Shown here one piece after another: positions 4,714 through 5,771 of a DNA stretch of 5,771 nucleotides. Position 1 is the stretch's first letter. Every line of letters starts with the position of its first letter. Source of the stretch: UBA927 sp964361785 (GTDB lineage: Bacteria; Patescibacteriota; Microgenomatia; UBA10105; UBA927); the NCBI GenBank assembly GCA_964361785.1, contig CAYIBX010000040.1, forward strand, positions 1-5,771, written 5' to 3'. Both the position numbers and the translations under genes were made by a program. Under the pieces are notes generated by a model, which was given only the letters and a program-made list of their open reading frames with translations, was not told the origin of the DNA and did no database searches.

Positions 4714-5649
4714 ATGAACTTAGAACAACTTCTTAAAGAATTTTTGGAATATTTGGAAATTGAGCGAAATGTTTCGCATTTGACTATCCGCAACTACAAA
4801 CATTATTTGGAGCGGTTTTTGGCCCACCTTCGCCAAGGCTTCGGCGGGCAAGGCTTCCCTACCCCACCAGATATTACAGCAGAGGCAATTCGTCAGTATC
4901 GATTGTATTTATCGCGATTTACTGATGATCATCAGATGACCTTAAAACGCGTGACGCAAAATTATCATCTCATTGCGCTTCGAAGTTTCTTGAAATATTT
5001 AAATAAACGTGATATTTCAGTCATTTCTCCAGATAAAATTGAATTGCCAAAGGCCGAGAGTCATTCCATAAAATTTTTGGATCATGATCAAGTAATACGA
5101 TTATTAAATCAACCAGAAATTTCAAAGACAGAAGGACTTCGTGATAAAGCAATTTTGGAAACATTATTTTCCACAGGTCTTCGTGTGTCGGAATTAGTGT
5201 CATTAAACCGAGAACAAGTAAATTTAGAGCGGAGAGAATTTGGCGTGGTTGGCAAAGGTCGTCGTGTTCGTATAGTTTTTTTGTCAGACTCTTCCGTTAC
5301 ATGGATTCAGCGTTATTTGGCTACGCGAGAGGATGAATTAGCACCACTGTTTATCCGCTATAGTGGCAAAAAACCAGATGAACATGATACGACAGGATCC
5401 TCAATTCGACTGACCGCGCGAAGTATACAAAGGCTCGTTGATAAATATGCAAAAAAAGCCAAGCTTCCTATTAAAATTACTCCACATGGATTGCGCCACA
5501 GCTTCGCGACAGATCTTTTAGGAAACGGCGCAGATCTTCGTGCGATACAAGAATTGCTAGGACATAAGAATGTTTCAACAACCCAAATTTATACCCACGT
5601 AACAAACCCTCAACTTCGCGCTATTCATGATAAGTTTCATAGTAACTAA
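4714..5649 (+). CDS. xerC/xerD-like: Xer-type tyrosine recombinase, complete catalytic set
   Basis: I start this protein at ATG 4714 (MNLEQLLKEF), not the in-frame GTG four codons earlier, giving 311 residues; Xer proteins are usually near 300. Residues 1-100 form the N-terminal core-binding (SAM-like) domain. Residues 120-305 form the catalytic domain, with Arg157 (GLRVSEL), Lys181 (VVGKGRR), His258 and Arg261 (HGLRHSFAT), His284 (LLGHKNVSTT) and the nucleophile Tyr293 (QIYTHV) all present, so it should be active. Xer enzymes resolve chromosome dimers at dif sites by cutting and rejoining DNA through a 3'-phosphotyrosine. It lacks the extra helix typical of integron integrases, and the overall look is Xer, not phage integrase, though XerC, XerD or a single-Xer system cannot be told apart here. 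Residues 38-52 are an in-frame repeat insertion in the N-terminal domain. The Shine-Dalgarno (GTGGA, 4702-4706) is weak. Confidence 0.88.
   Translation: MNLEQLLKEFLEYLEIERNVSHLTIRNYKHYLERFLAHLRQGFGGQGFPTPPDITAEAIRQYRLYLSRFTDDHQMTLKRVTQNYHLIALRSFLKYLNKRDISVISPDKIELPKAESHSIKFLDHDQVIRLLNQPEISKTEGLRDKAILETLFSTGLRVSELVSLNREQVNLERREFGVVGKGRRVRIVFLSDSSVTWIQRYLATREDELAPLFIRYSGKKPDEHDTTGSSIRLTARSIQRLVDKYAKKAKLPIKITPHGLRHSFATDLLGNGADLRAIQELLGHKNVSTTQIYTHVTNPQLRAIHDKFHSN
4822..4858 (+). repeat. In-frame dispersed palindromic repeat inside the recombinase gene
   Basis: This GC-rich stretch stands out from the AT-rich gene around it. GCCCACC (4822-4828) and GGCGGGC (4843-4849) pair except for one A-C mismatch, and CAAGGCTTC occurs twice, at 4834-4842 and 4849-4857, 15 bases apart and in phase. 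It encodes HLRQGFGGQGFP (38-49), a Gly/Gln-rich segment not expected between the early helices of an Xer N-terminal domain. I recognise 'RQGFGGQ' as a segment seen in unrelated Patescibacteria proteins, which fits a mobile or dispersed palindromic element tolerated within genes. Confidence 0.7.
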
Positions 5650-5721
5650 GGTGTGGGAAAGTATTTTGTAACACTATTTGATGGATCATAGAAAAATACA
5701 GTGTAAAAATTTCTATTTAAA

Positions 5722-5771
5722 GCTCCAAGCTTAAATCCCCGGCCGTAAGGCCGAGGGATGGAGCGATCCCT
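5722..5771. other. Strong GTAA-loop hairpin with alternative pairing, cut by the window edge
   Basis: ATCCCCGGCC (5735-5744) pairs with GGCCG-A-GGGAT (5749-5759) around a GTAA loop, giving 10 bp with one bulged A. GCTCC (5722-5726) and GGAGC (5760-5764) could close an outer stem. AGGGAT (5754-5759) can instead pair with ATCCCT (5766-5771), so the two folds compete. It may be the terminator of the recombinase gene, but no T-run is seen within the window, or the end of a REP-like or IS200/IS605-type element lying to the right. The stretch 5650-5721 holds only a loose GTATTTT/AAAATAC pair. Confidence 0.5.

Overview
The window reads as a piece of a Candidate Phyla Radiation (Patescibacteria, probably Parcubacteria-like) chromosome. 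This rests on protein types recognised by eye: a divergent LytR/CpsA/Psr-type envelope protein with a LytR_C tail, a TPR protein with a HIRAN-like tail, an uncharacterised polytopic membrane protein, a 2H-phosphoesterase ('2'-5' RNA ligase' type), and a single Xer-type tyrosine recombinase carrying an in-frame 'RQGFGGQG' insertion, which I remember from many Patescibacteria proteins. No search was run, so the lineage is an inference.

Layout. 1-1165 (+): the last codons of an upstream gene, a 48-residue Lys-rich small protein (61-207), and the LytR_C protein (209-1165), all closely spaced with good Shine-Dalgarno sequences, so probably one operon. 1173-1877 (-): the TPR protein, convergent with the LytR_C gene and only 7 bases from it. 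1986-2822 (+): the membrane protein, divergent from the TPR gene. 2823-3866: about 1 kb without a convincing gene but unusually rich in repeats and hairpins. It holds a consensus DnaA box beside 10-bp-phased repeats, a 26-bp inverted-repeat pair, a near-duplicated module (TAGCCTCAA ... ACCCGAAC) whose first copy carries a 13-bp perfect stem, and a cluster of competing hairpins. 3867-4565 (-): the 2H-phosphoesterase. 4566-4713: a compact divergent control region with a TTGACA box, a 12-bp palindrome, a 35-bp inverted repeat and repeated GACGT motifs. 4714-5649 (+): the tyrosine recombinase. 5650-5771: non-coding tail ending in a strong GTAA-loop hairpin cut by the window edge.

How the parts may work together. 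The left genes look like ordinary envelope and housekeeping functions. The most interesting part is the right half. A complete Xer recombinase (all six catalytic residues present) lies near several symmetrical sequences, including one with 11-6-11 geometry (3126-3153) and one directly upstream of its own gene (4613-4647). Either could be a recombination site, an operator or a structured RNA, and the sequence alone does not decide. No CRISPR array, tRNA, rRNA or complete transposase gene was seen.
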